Both the position numbers and the translations under genes were made by a program. From an uncultured Acetatifactor sp. (GTDB lineage Bacteria > Bacillota > Clostridia > Lachnospirales > Lachnospiraceae), in assembly GCA_947589075.1 (NCBI GenBank), contig CANQBS010000005.1, forward strand, positions 18,527 through 82,526: a DNA stretch of 64,000 nucleotides, given 5' to 3'. Positions within the stretch are counted from its first letter, which is position 1, and each line of letters opens with the position of its first letter. Under the pieces are notes generated by a model. The model made no database searches. It was given only the letters and a program-made list of their open reading frames with translations, and had not been told where the DNA came from. Below, one piece after another: positions 30,991 to 39,388 of this stretch.

Positions 30991-31914
30991 ATGTACCATA
31001 TTCTGATCAATCCCGCCTCTCGTTCCGGCAGGGGGCTGAAGCTGTGGAAGGAAATCGTGGAACCGGCCCTGCAGGAAGAGGGCGTAGCGTATCGTTCCTA
31101 TTTGTCCGGCAAGGCAGGGGATATTGAAAAGCTGGCAGGAGAAATCACCGCAGACGCGTCTGAAGATCTGACCCTGGTCATTCTGGGCGGGGACGGCACC
31201 ATGAACGAAGCGCTCCGTGGCATTTCCGATTTTTCCAGAGTGACCCTGGGCTATATTCCTACGGGCTCCAGCAACGACCTGGCAAGAGACTTAAAGATCC
31301 CCAGGGATCCCAGGCAGGCCCTGGACCTTATCCTGCATACCGGACAAGTCCGTTCCATGGATATGGGCGTTATGACCGCTCCCGACTGTATGGTCCGACC
31401 TTTTGCCGTCAGCTGCGGCATAGGCTTTGACGCGGCAGTATGCGAAGAGGTCTTCCAGACGAAAATGAAGGGCTTCTTTAACAGGCTGGGTCTCGGCAAG
31501 CTGACTTATCTGGCCGTTGCCATAAAGGAGTTATTCTCTGCAAAGGACGCTCTCTGCCAATTTCTTCTGGACGAAACAGAAGCCTTCCAGGTCCGGCGCT
31601 TTCTGTTCAACGCCTGCATGATCCACCGCTATGAGGGCGGCGGCTTCCGGTTCTGCCCCGATGCAAAGGACAATGACGGGATCCTGGATCTGTGCACCGT
31701 TGGCGGCATTCCAAAGCTTCTGATCCTTTTTGCCCTTCCCACCGCTTTTTTCGGAAAACATTATATGTTTCACGGGGTGGACGCTCACAGGGCGGCAAGG
31801 GTTCATATTGTCTCCTCCATTCCGCTGTGCGTCCACACAGACGGGGAAGTCGCAGGACATTATTCAGAGCTCACCGTTGAATGCAGGAAAAATATCCTCC
31901 GCTTCCTTGCCTGA
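30991..31914 (+). CDS. Diacylglycerol kinase / YegS-type lipid kinase
   Basis: A 307-residue enzyme of the DAGK catalytic family. The nucleotide loop is GGDGTMNEALRGI (residues ~70-82) with LGYIPTGSSNDLARDL; the opening MYHILINPASRSGRG and the late metal-binding FCPDAKDNDGILDLCTVGG are typical. Gram-positive DgkB-like members recycle diacylglycerol from LTA synthesis, and an LTA-synthase-like sulfatase is encoded at the right end of the window. GGGGGAG precedes the ATG. Confidence 0.9.
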   Translation: MYHILINPASRSGRGLKLWKEIVEPALQEEGVAYRSYLSGKAGDIEKLAGEITADASEDLTLVILGGDGTMNEALRGISDFSRVTLGYIPTGSSNDLARDLKIPRDPRQALDLILHTGQVRSMDMGVMTAPDCMVRPFAVSCGIGFDAAVCEEVFQTKMKGFFNRLGLGKLTYLAVAIKELFSAKDALCQFLLDETEAFQVRRFLFNACMIHRYEGGGFRFCPDAKDNDGILDLCTVGGIPKLLILFALPTAFFGKHYMFHGVDAHRAARVHIVSSIPLCVHTDGEVAGHYSELTVECRKNILRFLA

Positions 31915-31960
31915 CAATCTAAATTTTTTCTTAAAAAAGTTAAAGCTTTTCAAAAAGTAA

Positions 31961-31988
31961 TTGACCAATTTCTTTTTTGGGATATACT
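31961..31988 (+). promoter_or_regulatory. Promoter of the PAP2 gene
   Basis: TTGACC (31961-31966), 16 bases, TATACT (31983-31988). The leader holds the small stem ACAGCT-4-AGCTGT. Confidence 0.55.
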
Positions 31989-32060
31989 AGGTATTGTCAA
32001 AGTTCTGACTTCACTACAGCTGGGGAGCTGTGATGATTGATCGTAAGGGAGCGCACTACA

Positions 32061-32753
32061 ATGAAAAAAGCAGGTATGTTTTATCAGAAGTATAAGCACG
32101 GATTATTTGCGCTTTGCTATCTGGTGTTTTATTTGGTCTGGTTCTTTTATCTGGAACGCACGGTCACAAGACATTTTCACGTCATCCACATGGCGGCGGA
32201 CGATTATATCCCCTTCTGCGAGGTGTTCGTGATCCCTTATTTTCTATGGTTCGGTTATGTGGCGCTGGTGGTCCTGTATCTGATCTTCCACAACAAACAG
32301 GATTATTTCAAGGCATGCGCCTTCCTGTTCACGGGAATGACCATCTTTTTAATCATCTCCACCCTCTGGCCCAACGGACAGTATTTAAGACCCTTTGTCA
32401 TGCCCCGGGACAACATTTTCACCAGGATGATCGCCGGTCTTTATTTCGCGGACACCCCTACCAACCTGTGGCCGAGCATCCACGTCTATAATTCGCTGGG
32501 CGCGCATTTCGCCATCATGCATAACAAAGAACTGGCCGGCAAAAAAGGATTGAAAAATGCATCCCTGGTTCTGTGCATTTCCATCATCCTGTCCACAATG
32601 CTGATCAAGCAGCATTCCGTTTTCGATGTCCTGACCGCTTTTCTCATGGCGGCGGTCATGTACCAGCTTGTCTACAACAGGGAAACGGTATCCGCTTATC
32701 TGCAGTCCATGCGCGCCAGACCCGGCGCTTCCCGCCGTCTTGAGAACATCTGA
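32061..32753 (+). CDS. PAP2-family membrane phosphatase
   Basis: A 230-residue polytopic membrane protein with about five or six helices (GLFALCYLVFYLVWFFYLE, YFLWFGYVALVVLYLIF, and later ones). The PAP2 motifs are degenerate but recognisable: LRPFVMPRDN, WPSIHVYNSLGAHF (PSxH) and KQHSVFDVLTAF with the catalytic His. It probably dephosphorylates a lipid phosphate or pyrophosphate at the membrane, possibly linked to the lipid kinase just upstream. ATG 32061 has AAGGGAG nine bases before it. Confidence 0.82.
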   Translation: MKKAGMFYQKYKHGLFALCYLVFYLVWFFYLERTVTRHFHVIHMAADDYIPFCEVFVIPYFLWFGYVALVVLYLIFHNKQDYFKACAFLFTGMTIFLIISTLWPNGQYLRPFVMPRDNIFTRMIAGLYFADTPTNLWPSIHVYNSLGAHFAIMHNKELAGKKGLKNASLVLCISIILSTMLIKQHSVFDVLTAFLMAAVMYQLVYNRETVSAYLQSMRARPGASRRLENI

Positions 32754-32776
32754 ATCGGGAAAAGAAACAGAAGAAT

Positions 32777-32815
32777 AAGAGCTGCTTTGCCGGATCGGCG
32801 GGCAGTTCTTTTTTT
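32777..32815 (+). terminator. Terminator after the PAP2 gene
   Basis: AAGAGCTGC (32777-32785) pairs with GCAGTTCTT (32802-32810), with an inner GCCG/CGGC stem, followed by a run of T. Confidence 0.8.
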
Positions 32816-32946
32816 GATCAATTTTTGACCCGTTCTCTTTCATAACTTTTTCCATTGTATAATGTTGGAAATTATGAGATAATAAAAGAGGATCGATTTT
32901 TGTTAGATCGGTTTTCACAGTTTTGGCAAAAAAGAGGGGAAAGCAA

Positions 32947-33621
32947 ATGTTTCATATCTTAGTGGCGGATGACGACAAGAATATTCGTCTTCTTTTAAAA
33001 AAAGTACTGGAACGGGAAAACTATCTGGTCTCCACGGCAGTCAACGGGGAACAGGCTCTTGAGATTCTGGACCGTGAGCACATCGACCTGGCTGTGCTGG
33101 ATATTATGATGCCCAGGATGGACGGTTACGAGTTCACACGGCTTCTCAGGGAAAATCGCAACGACCTTCCCATTTTAATGGTTTCCGCCCGCCAGCAGCC
33201 TGCGGATAAGAAGCAGGGCTTCCTGGCAGGAACGGACGATTATATGACAAAGCCCATCGACCCTGAGGAACTGCTGCTGCGGGTCAAGGCCCTGCTCAGG
33301 CGCGCCAAGATCGCCAGCGAAAGACAGATCGTGATCGGGGAAGTGACCCTGGACTACGACTCCTTCACCGTCTCCAGAGCAGGCGAGGTACAGGAGCTGC
33401 CCCAGAAGGAATTCCTGCTGCTCTATAAGCTTCTGTCCTATCCGGGCAGAATCTTCACCAGGATCCAGCTCATGGACGAGATCTGGGGCGCCGACAGCGA
33501 AACCGGCTGGGAAACCCTGACCGTTCATGTGGGGCGGCTGCGCAAACGGTTTGAAGGCTGGGAGGAATTTTCCATCGAAAGTGTGCGGGGACTGGGATAT
33601 AAGGCGGTGAAAAAAATATGA
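32947..33621 (+). CDS. OmpR-family response regulator
   Basis: A 224-residue two-component regulator. The receiver (1-~115) has DDD near the N-terminus, the phosphorylation site in LAVLDIMMPRMDGYEF, a threonine/serine switch (MVSA) and DDYMTKP. The winged-helix output domain (~130-224) contains LPQKEFLLLYKLLSYPGRIF and the TLTVHVGRLRKRF recognition helix. ATG 32947 is preceded by GAGGGGAAAG. Its last codons overlap the kinase gene start (ATGA). Confidence 0.93.
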   Translation: MFHILVADDDKNIRLLLKKVLERENYLVSTAVNGEQALEILDREHIDLAVLDIMMPRMDGYEFTRLLRENRNDLPILMVSARQQPADKKQGFLAGTDDYMTKPIDPEELLLRVKALLRRAKIASERQIVIGEVTLDYDSFTVSRAGEVQELPQKEFLLLYKLLSYPGRIFTRIQLMDEIWGADSETGWETLTVHVGRLRKRFEGWEEFSIESVRGLGYKAVKKI

Positions 33622-34706
33622 AAAAAACATCTGATAAGGAATTTAAGAATGCGCGTCTGTCCCTTACCCTGCTGTTTTCCTGCATTGTATTCCTGATCCT
33701 TCTGGTATCCCTGGGAGTGGCGGTCCTTATTTTATATCTTCTCACCACCTACGCCCATATTCCGGCAAGCGAAGACGGCATTCTGCACCCCATGCCCTTT
33801 CTGCTGTTGGTGTCTGCCGTCAGCCTGATCGTGGGCATCTTCGTAACCTTTATTTCCAGCACTCTGCCCTTAAAGCCCATCAACCGCATCATCAATCAGA
33901 TGAATCGGCTGGCAGGCGGGGATTTTACGGTGCGGCTTTCTTTCGGAAGGCTTGCCCGTTCCTACCCCGCCCTGGCGGAGACCATCAACAGCTTTAACCT
34001 CATGGCCAAGCAGCTGGAAGGGACTGAAATGCTGCGGTCCGACTTTATCAACGACTTTTCCCACGAGTTCAAGACGCCCATTGTTTCCATAGCCGGTTTT
34101 GCAAAGCTTTTAAAAGAGGGAAATCTCACAGAAGAAGAGCGTAAAGAATATATCAGCATTATTGAAGAAGAATCCCTGCGGCTGGCCTCCATGGCTACAA
34201 ACGTTCTGGAACTGACCCGGGTGGAAAGCCAGTCCATTCTGACGGACGTATCCTCTTATAATCTCTCCGAACAGATCCGGGGCTGCGTGCTTCTGCTGGA
34301 GCGGAAATGGGAGAGCAAAGAACTGGAGATGGATCTGGACTTTGATGAACACAACATCCTTGCCAGCGAAGAACTAATGAAGCAGGTATGGATCAATCTT
34401 CTGGACAACGCGATCAAATTCTGTCCCGAAAAGGGCCGCGTCGGGGTGAAGATCCGAAGGGAAGGAGACGGCCTGACCGTGGCAGTTTCCAATACCGGAA
34501 GCAATATCTCGCCGGAGGATCAAAAAAAGATTTTTAATAAATTCTATCAGGCAGATAAATCCCATGCCACCTCCGGAAACGGCATCGGACTGGCTATCGT
34601 CAAACGGGTGGTCAGCCTTCACCAGGGAAATGTGACGGTTCAAAGCGAACCGGACGGAGTGACCTTTTCCGTATGGCTGCCCCGGAAGAATGGTTCTCCG
34701 GAATAA
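33618..34706 (+). CDS. Sensor histidine kinase (HAMP, HisKA, HATPase_c)
   Basis: A 362-residue partner of the preceding regulator. Two membrane helices (~17-42 and ~58-80) enclose a very short outside loop (~15 residues), so the sensor probably detects a membrane or internal signal. HAMP follows (LPLKPINRIINQMNRLAGGD), then the phospho-His box DFSHEFKTPIVSIAGFAKLL, N box WINLLDNAIKF and G box GNGIGLAIVKRVV. A coupled operon; target unknown. Short-loop kinases often go with ABC exporters or envelope genes. Confidence 0.93.
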   Translation: MKKTSDKEFKNARLSLTLLFSCIVFLILLVSLGVAVLILYLLTTYAHIPASEDGILHPMPFLLLVSAVSLIVGIFVTFISSTLPLKPINRIINQMNRLAGGDFTVRLSFGRLARSYPALAETINSFNLMAKQLEGTEMLRSDFINDFSHEFKTPIVSIAGFAKLLKEGNLTEEERKEYISIIEEESLRLASMATNVLELTRVESQSILTDVSSYNLSEQIRGCVLLLERKWESKELEMDLDFDEHNILASEELMKQVWINLLDNAIKFCPEKGRVGVKIRREGDGLTVAVSNTGSNISPEDQKKIFNKFYQADKSHATSGNGIGLAIVKRVVSLHQGNVTVQSEPDGVTFSVWLPRKNGSPE

Positions 34707-34787
34707 TTTTTCCAAAAAGTTTTGTTTCAGTTTAGATTTCAGGAATAAACTGGTAGCAGAAGGAAAAAGAAAAGGGGGATTTGTGGG

Positions 34788-35414
34788 ATGGCAAAAAATA
34801 AATATGCTTTTTCAATGGTGATAACACTTATCTCTTTTTTAGGATTCTGTGTGGAAGACCTCTGGCTGTCTGTAACAAAGGGGTACATGGATAACCGCAA
34901 TATGATATTCCCCTTCCTGTTGGGATATGGGCTTGCAATGGGTGCTATTTATCTGCTCTTTGGGACCCCTGACAAAATGACCTTTTTGGGACGCGAGCTT
35001 CCTGTCGCAAACGTTAAGATCAGATCCCTGCTTTATTTTCTGGCGGTATTCCTGTGTGTCAGCGCCGGAGAGATCCTGGTTGGAAAAACAGTGGAACTGA
35101 CCTGTCATTTTTGCTGGTGGGACTATTCCTGGATCCCGCTGCACATTACACGCTACACCTCTGTGCCCACAAGCCTTGGATTTGCGGCGCTGATCTACCT
35201 GTTCATGGATAAATTGTTTGTCCCGATCTATCGGTATTTCCTTTCCTGGGATCAAAAGTTTTTAAAAATCGCCGCCACCGTCCTGATGACAGTGATGGCA
35301 GGGGATTTCCTGCGCAGCGGCGTCCTGATGCTGGTCCATCAGACCACTCAGAAGCGCTGGGTCATCAATACGGCAGGGCATGCTCTTTATCAGCTGGTTC
35401 ATTCCATCCTCTGA
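34788..35414 (+). CDS. Polytopic membrane protein, putative ABC-permease CmpB family
   Basis: A 208-residue protein with about five hydrophobic helices. The sequence WDYSWIPLHI after a GEILVGKTVEL helix resembles the WDYS motif of the 'putative ABC transporter permease' family PF06541, widespread in clostridia and of unknown role. No ATPase partner is adjacent. It lies 81 bases after the kinase gene and may be co-transcribed with that two-component system. Family call is from motif memory. Confidence 0.6.
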   Translation: MAKNKYAFSMVITLISFLGFCVEDLWLSVTKGYMDNRNMIFPFLLGYGLAMGAIYLLFGTPDKMTFLGRELPVANVKIRSLLYFLAVFLCVSAGEILVGKTVELTCHFCWWDYSWIPLHITRYTSVPTSLGFAALIYLFMDKLFVPIYRYFLSWDQKFLKIAATVLMTVMAGDFLRSGVLMLVHQTTQKRWVINTAGHALYQLVHSIL

Positions 35415-35425
35415 TTTCTTTTATA

Positions 35426-36454
35426 TCAGTTAAATTTAAAGATCTTCTGGCAGATCCGGTAGCCCTCCACCGTGATCTTCCTGCCGCTTCTGCCGGGGAG
35501 ATTCATGAAATTTCCCATGATCCCATCCCGCAGATGCCTGTACAGTCTCCTGTCCTTTCCCTTTAAATATGCCCAAAGCTCTTTCTTGGCCTCCAGATGC
35601 TCCGGCGTGTTGGAACGCACCAGCAATGCGGAGGATACCGTCATGATGATCTCCAGGTAATTATACATATACTGATAAAGTCTCTTATTCTTTGCGATTT
35701 CCGCCTTATGCTCCACAAAATAATCGATCATCAGCTTGTTGACCCTGATCTGCTGGTCAATTCTGGATATCATAACGCTTTCATTCACGGACTGGTCGTC
35801 CCTGCCGATATAATAGCGATAAAAGTTGATATCCAGGTAATAGATATTTTTTACAAAAGGCAGGGGCTCAAATACATAGAGATTGTCCACATAAAAAGTA
35901 TGCTCCGGAAGTTTCAGCCCGCATTCCCGCAGGAGCTTCGTCCTAAAGATCACGGAATGCATAAGGATATAATGCCCCTTCAGGAAATGATGGCAGTCCT
36001 CCCAGGTGAACATTTCATCCACAGGCAGAATATGCCGATAACGCATGACCTTCTTTCGCTTTTCCCCTTCTTTTTCATACACAAAATTGCTCACCAGCAT
36101 ATCCAGGACACGGCTGCCGCCGGCCAGTTCCCGAAGCTTCTCCAGGATCAGCCTGTAAGCGTCCTCCTTCACCCAGTCATCGCTGTCCACCACCTTAAAG
36201 AACAGGCCGCTGGCGCAGGCGATCCCTGTGTTTACCGCGGAACCATGGCCTCCGTTTTCCTTGTGGATCGCCTTTACAATGGTTGGAAACTGGGCTTCAT
36301 ATTCATCCGCGATCTCCGCCGTCCTGTCCTTGGTGGAACCGTCGTCCACGATCAGAATTTCCACGTCTTCTCCCCCAACCAGCAGAGAATCGATGCATTT
36401 GTGCATGTAAGCCTCAGAATTATAGCAGGGTACTGCGATCGACAACAGCTTCAT
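35426..36454 (-). CDS. Family 2 glycosyltransferase
   Basis: A 342-residue GT-A enzyme. It begins LLSIAVPCYNSEAYMHKCID, followed by VEILIVDDGSTKD (nucleotide-sugar Asp), HKENGGHGSAVNTGI and the metal-binding DSDDW. No membrane helices, so it acts on the cytoplasmic face, perhaps on an envelope glycan. The C-terminal half is variable. Its start codon overlaps the mutY stop (ATGA), an odd partner for a repair gene. Confidence 0.9.
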   Translation of the reverse strand: MKLLSIAVPCYNSEAYMHKCIDSLLVGGEDVEILIVDDGSTKDRTAEIADEYEAQFPTIVKAIHKENGGHGSAVNTGIACASGLFFKVVDSDDWVKEDAYRLILEKLRELAGGSRVLDMLVSNFVYEKEGEKRKKVMRYRHILPVDEMFTWEDCHHFLKGHYILMHSVIFRTKLLRECGLKLPEHTFYVDNLYVFEPLPFVKNIYYLDINFYRYYIGRDDQSVNESVMISRIDQQIRVNKLMIDYFVEHKAEIAKNKRLYQYMYNYLEIIMTVSSALLVRSNTPEHLEAKKELWAYLKGKDRRLYRHLRDGIMGNFMNLPGRSGRKITVEGYRICQKIFKFN

Positions 36455-37647
36455 TTTAAAGAACTCCCTTTCTTAAAATCATTTTCCGGCGCTTCATGGT
36501 CCAGATACTTCGTATAGGCAGAAAATGCGGAAGGGATCGGATACCGCTCCCTCCTCTCCTGAGGTTCCACAAACACCCATTTCCCGGTGATCTCAGAAGG
36601 TTCCCTGGGCGCCAGCTCATCCACACGGACCAGAAAACCCCGCATATGCCATTCCTTATGGGTAAAAATATGCTTCGCTTCCTCCAGTGCCTGAATCCGC
36701 AGGGTACGGATGCCGTTTTCCTTAAGATAGGCGACGACCTCTTCCTCACTGCAGAATCCTTCCAGGGAAGGGAACTCGTACATTCCCGCCAGCAGCCCTC
36801 TTCCGGGCCGTTTGCAGAGGGCGGCGCGGTTTTCATCACGGATGATCAGCACCGTTTTCTCCTCCAGGGTTCTTTCCCGCTTCGGCGCCCTTTTGGGATA
36901 TTCCAGCTCGCATCCCTGAATATGCGCTTTGCACAGCCCGGATAAAGGACATTCCCCACAGTGAGGGGCGCCATTTGGCAGACAGACACAGGCCCCCAGC
37001 TCCATCATGGCCTGGTTGAAATCCCCGGGCCGATCCGAAGGCATCACGCGGGTTAATTCCTCTTCCACAGAAGCCTTTACCTTAGTATCGTCAATCAGCC
37101 GCCCATCCATACACAGTCTTGCGGTCACACGAAGAACATTGCCGTCCACCGCCGCCCTTTTTTCTCCAAAAGCGATGGAAGCTATGGCGGCGGCAGTATA
37201 GCTTCCGATTCCCGTCAGGTCTTTAAGCTGCTCATAACTGCCGGGCATGTTTCCGCCGTATTTTTCCATGATCTGGACTGCCGCCTTCTGCAGATTCCGC
37301 ACCCTGTTATAATATCCAAGGCCCTCCCAAAGCTTTAAAAGCTCCTCCTCCGGCGCCGCGGCAAGATGCCTGATATCCGGAAGTCTCTCCATGAACCGCT
37401 CATAGTATGGTTTCACGGCCTCTACCCTGGTCTGCTGGAGCATGATCTCCGATACCCACACGCCATAGGGCGCAGGATTCTCTCTCCAGGGCAGAATGCG
37501 CCTGTTCCTATCATACCATTTTAACAGGGGTTTGGAAATGCCTTCCGGAACCTCAAACCTTAAGTTTGTCTTAAGCGGAAATAAATTTTTTCCGAATGAA
37601 TCCTGCTCCACTGCGGCGCCTCCCGATGAATCTGATCCGAACCCCAT
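36451..37647 (-). CDS. mutY: A/G-specific adenine DNA glycosylase MutY
   Basis: A 398-residue repair enzyme removing adenine mispaired with 8-oxoguanine. Domains: HhH-GPD fold with SEIMLQQTRVEAVKPYY, the hairpin LTGIGSYTAAAIASIAFG and catalytic Asp in AVDGNVLRV; the 4Fe-4S cluster C-X6-C-X2-C-X5-C (CLPNGAPHCGECPLSGLC); and a C-terminal NUDIX-like domain (~265-380) for 8-oxoG recognition. GTG 37611, with GGGAGG before it, is a plausible start that would drop a Gly/Ser-rich 12-residue leader. Confidence 0.94.
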   Translation of the reverse strand: MGFGSDSSGGAAVEQDSFGKNLFPLKTNLRFEVPEGISKPLLKWYDRNRRILPWRENPAPYGVWVSEIMLQQTRVEAVKPYYERFMERLPDIRHLAAAPEEELLKLWEGLGYYNRVRNLQKAAVQIMEKYGGNMPGSYEQLKDLTGIGSYTAAAIASIAFGEKRAAVDGNVLRVTARLCMDGRLIDDTKVKASVEEELTRVMPSDRPGDFNQAMMELGACVCLPNGAPHCGECPLSGLCKAHIQGCELEYPKRAPKRERTLEEKTVLIIRDENRAALCKRPGRGLLAGMYEFPSLEGFCSEEEVVAYLKENGIRTLRIQALEEAKHIFTHKEWHMRGFLVRVDELAPREPSEITGKWVFVEPQERRERYPIPSAFSAYTKYLDHEAPENDFKKGSSLK

Positions 37648-37689
37648 TTCGTCAAAAATCCTGCTTTGCCTGAATCCAGAAACCTTTTT

Positions 37690-38298
37690 TTACCGCAGTC
37701 TGTTGCATTCATACCGCTCCAGCGTCAGCAGACAGCGGCGCAGGGACTCATATCTTTCCTCCAGATCTCCTTCGCTCACCTCAATATCACAGGCCACCGC
37801 CATGGTAGTGAGCATCTCATGGGTTACTCTGTGATGCAGTGCGGTCAGGATCTTAAGCCGCTGTTCGTAAGTGTCCGCATCCAGAAATTCCAAAAGCATC
37901 GGATCCAGCTCCTGTTCCTCTTCCTGAAACCCAACTGCTTCTTCTATTTTTTCTGCTTCTTTTGCTTCTTGTATTTTTTCCGGTTTTTGGGGGACTTCCA
38001 CTTTTCCGGTTCCTGTCGTTTCCCCGGCTTTTACAGGCGCAGCTTCGCTCCGGTTTTCTGCTGCCAGCCCTTTTTGAAGCGCGAAACGAAATTCCTGACC
38101 CGCCTCCGGATATCTTACGGGATCCAGTCTTTCCGCAAACAGGCTTAAAGGTCTGGCATAAACCTTATAATCCCCATACAGCGCCTGATAAATAACCAGT
38201 GTCTCTCCCGTCTCCGAATGTTCTGCCAGGGTGATAATCTGATATAAATTTCCTTTAAAATGTCGGTAAATCTCCTGTGGATGCGGTACAAAAGCCAT
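37690..38298 (-). CDS. DUF1653 protein with extra C-terminal domain
   Basis: A 202-residue protein. Residues 1-~65 are a DUF1653 unit (YRHFKGNLYQIITLAEHSET, then IYQALYGDYKVYARPL), a small β domain of unknown function. Residues ~75-125 are an acidic Lys/Glu linker. The last ~75 residues are helical (YEQRLKILTALHHRVTHEML) and end next to mutY. It sits between holA and mutY in the block. Function unknown. Confidence 0.75.
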   Translation of the reverse strand: MAFVPHPQEIYRHFKGNLYQIITLAEHSETGETLVIYQALYGDYKVYARPLSLFAERLDPVRYPEAGQEFRFALQKGLAAENRSEAAPVKAGETTGTGKVEVPQKPEKIQEAKEAEKIEEAVGFQEEEQELDPMLLEFLDADTYEQRLKILTALHHRVTHEMLTTMAVACDIEVSEGDLEERYESLRRCLLTLERYECNRLR

Positions 38299-38322
38299 AT
38301 CAATACTCCTTTCTCATCTTTT

Positions 38323-39315
38323 TTAAGAATACGCCTTTCTCTGCAGCATGGACATCATGAGTACCTCTATGCTCATCACATCATTCATTTTCCCGTTCTT
38401 TACCGCTTCCTCCGCTTCCACGCACCGGGTTAAAGCCTCCCTCAGCTGAAAGGAACGGAATTTGGAAGCCTGTGTCACGTATTTTCCCACAATATAAGGG
38501 GATAAACCCACTCTGGCACCGATCGTCTTATGATCAAAGCCCTTTGTCTTCAGTTCTTTCACCTGAAGCAGCATGTTATACTGCCTGGCGAGAAGGGACA
38601 ATATCCTCATGGGAGGCTCTTTCAGCGTCACAAGATCATTATACAGGGAAAAAGCCCTTTCGCTCTGTCCGGCGGCAATCGCGTTGATCATATCGAAGAT
38701 GCGGCCTGCAGCACGGTTAGAACAGACCGCTTCCACATCCTGTGCTTCCACCACGGGCTTATCCAGGCAATAGCTGATCAGCTTTTCCAGTTCCATATAG
38801 ATATTGTCCATATCCGTGCCTGTCTTCTCAAGGAAAAGATCCGCCGTGCTCACGGTGATCCGCTTTCCCTCCTTTTTCAGGATTCCTGCGATCCAGCGTT
38901 TCAGGGTATTTTCGTCCTGTATCCCGAAATCCGCGATATATCCCTTAGACTGAACCGTCTTGTAAAGCCGGCTCCGCTTGTCCACCTCATTTTCATTGAA
39001 AATAAAATAGGTGGTTGCGCCGGGGTCCGCCAGATAATCCGCCAGCTTCTCCCCGCCTGCTTTAAAAAGACCGCTGTTTTCAATAAAGATCACTCTGCGC
39101 TCTGCGAAAAAAGGAAGCACTTCGGCCTGATCGATGATTTCTCCCACCGGGATATCCTTTCCCTCATAAAAATGGGTGTTCATGGTATCTCCTTCACCGC
39201 ACATGGCTTTCCGCAGTCTGTCCCGATACTGCCTGCGCAGATACCGTTCCTCCCCGCACAGCAGATAAATTTGTCTGAAATGTCCGGATTTAATATCCTC
39301 ATTGATACGCTGCAA
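38323..39315 (-). CDS. holA: DNA polymerase III subunit delta
   Basis: A 330-residue clamp-loader subunit that opens the β clamp. It shows QIYLLCGEERYLRRQYRDRL near the start, VLPFFAERRVIFIENSGLFK, YFIFNENEVDKRSRLYK, and the C-terminal collar domain (LSLLARQYNMLLQVKELKTK). The likely start is TTG 39315 with GAGGACAT before it; no in-frame ATG nearby fits. It lies directly after comEC, a gene order common in Firmicutes (comEC-holA). Confidence 0.92.
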   Translation of the reverse strand: MQRINEDIKSGHFRQIYLLCGEERYLRRQYRDRLRKAMCGEGDTMNTHFYEGKDIPVGEIIDQAEVLPFFAERRVIFIENSGLFKAGGEKLADYLADPGATTYFIFNENEVDKRSRLYKTVQSKGYIADFGIQDENTLKRWIAGILKKEGKRITVSTADLFLEKTGTDMDNIYMELEKLISYCLDKPVVEAQDVEAVCSNRAAGRIFDMINAIAAGQSERAFSLYNDLVTLKEPPMRILSLLARQYNMLLQVKELKTKGFDHKTIGARVGLSPYIVGKYVTQASKFRSFQLREALTRCVEAEEAVKNGKMNDVMSIEVLMMSMLQRKAYS

Positions 39316-39388
39316 ATGTCCTCACTTCCCTTCAGACCTCTGTCATCCTTTCTATTTTACCCGATTTAAAGAACAATGTCCATATTTT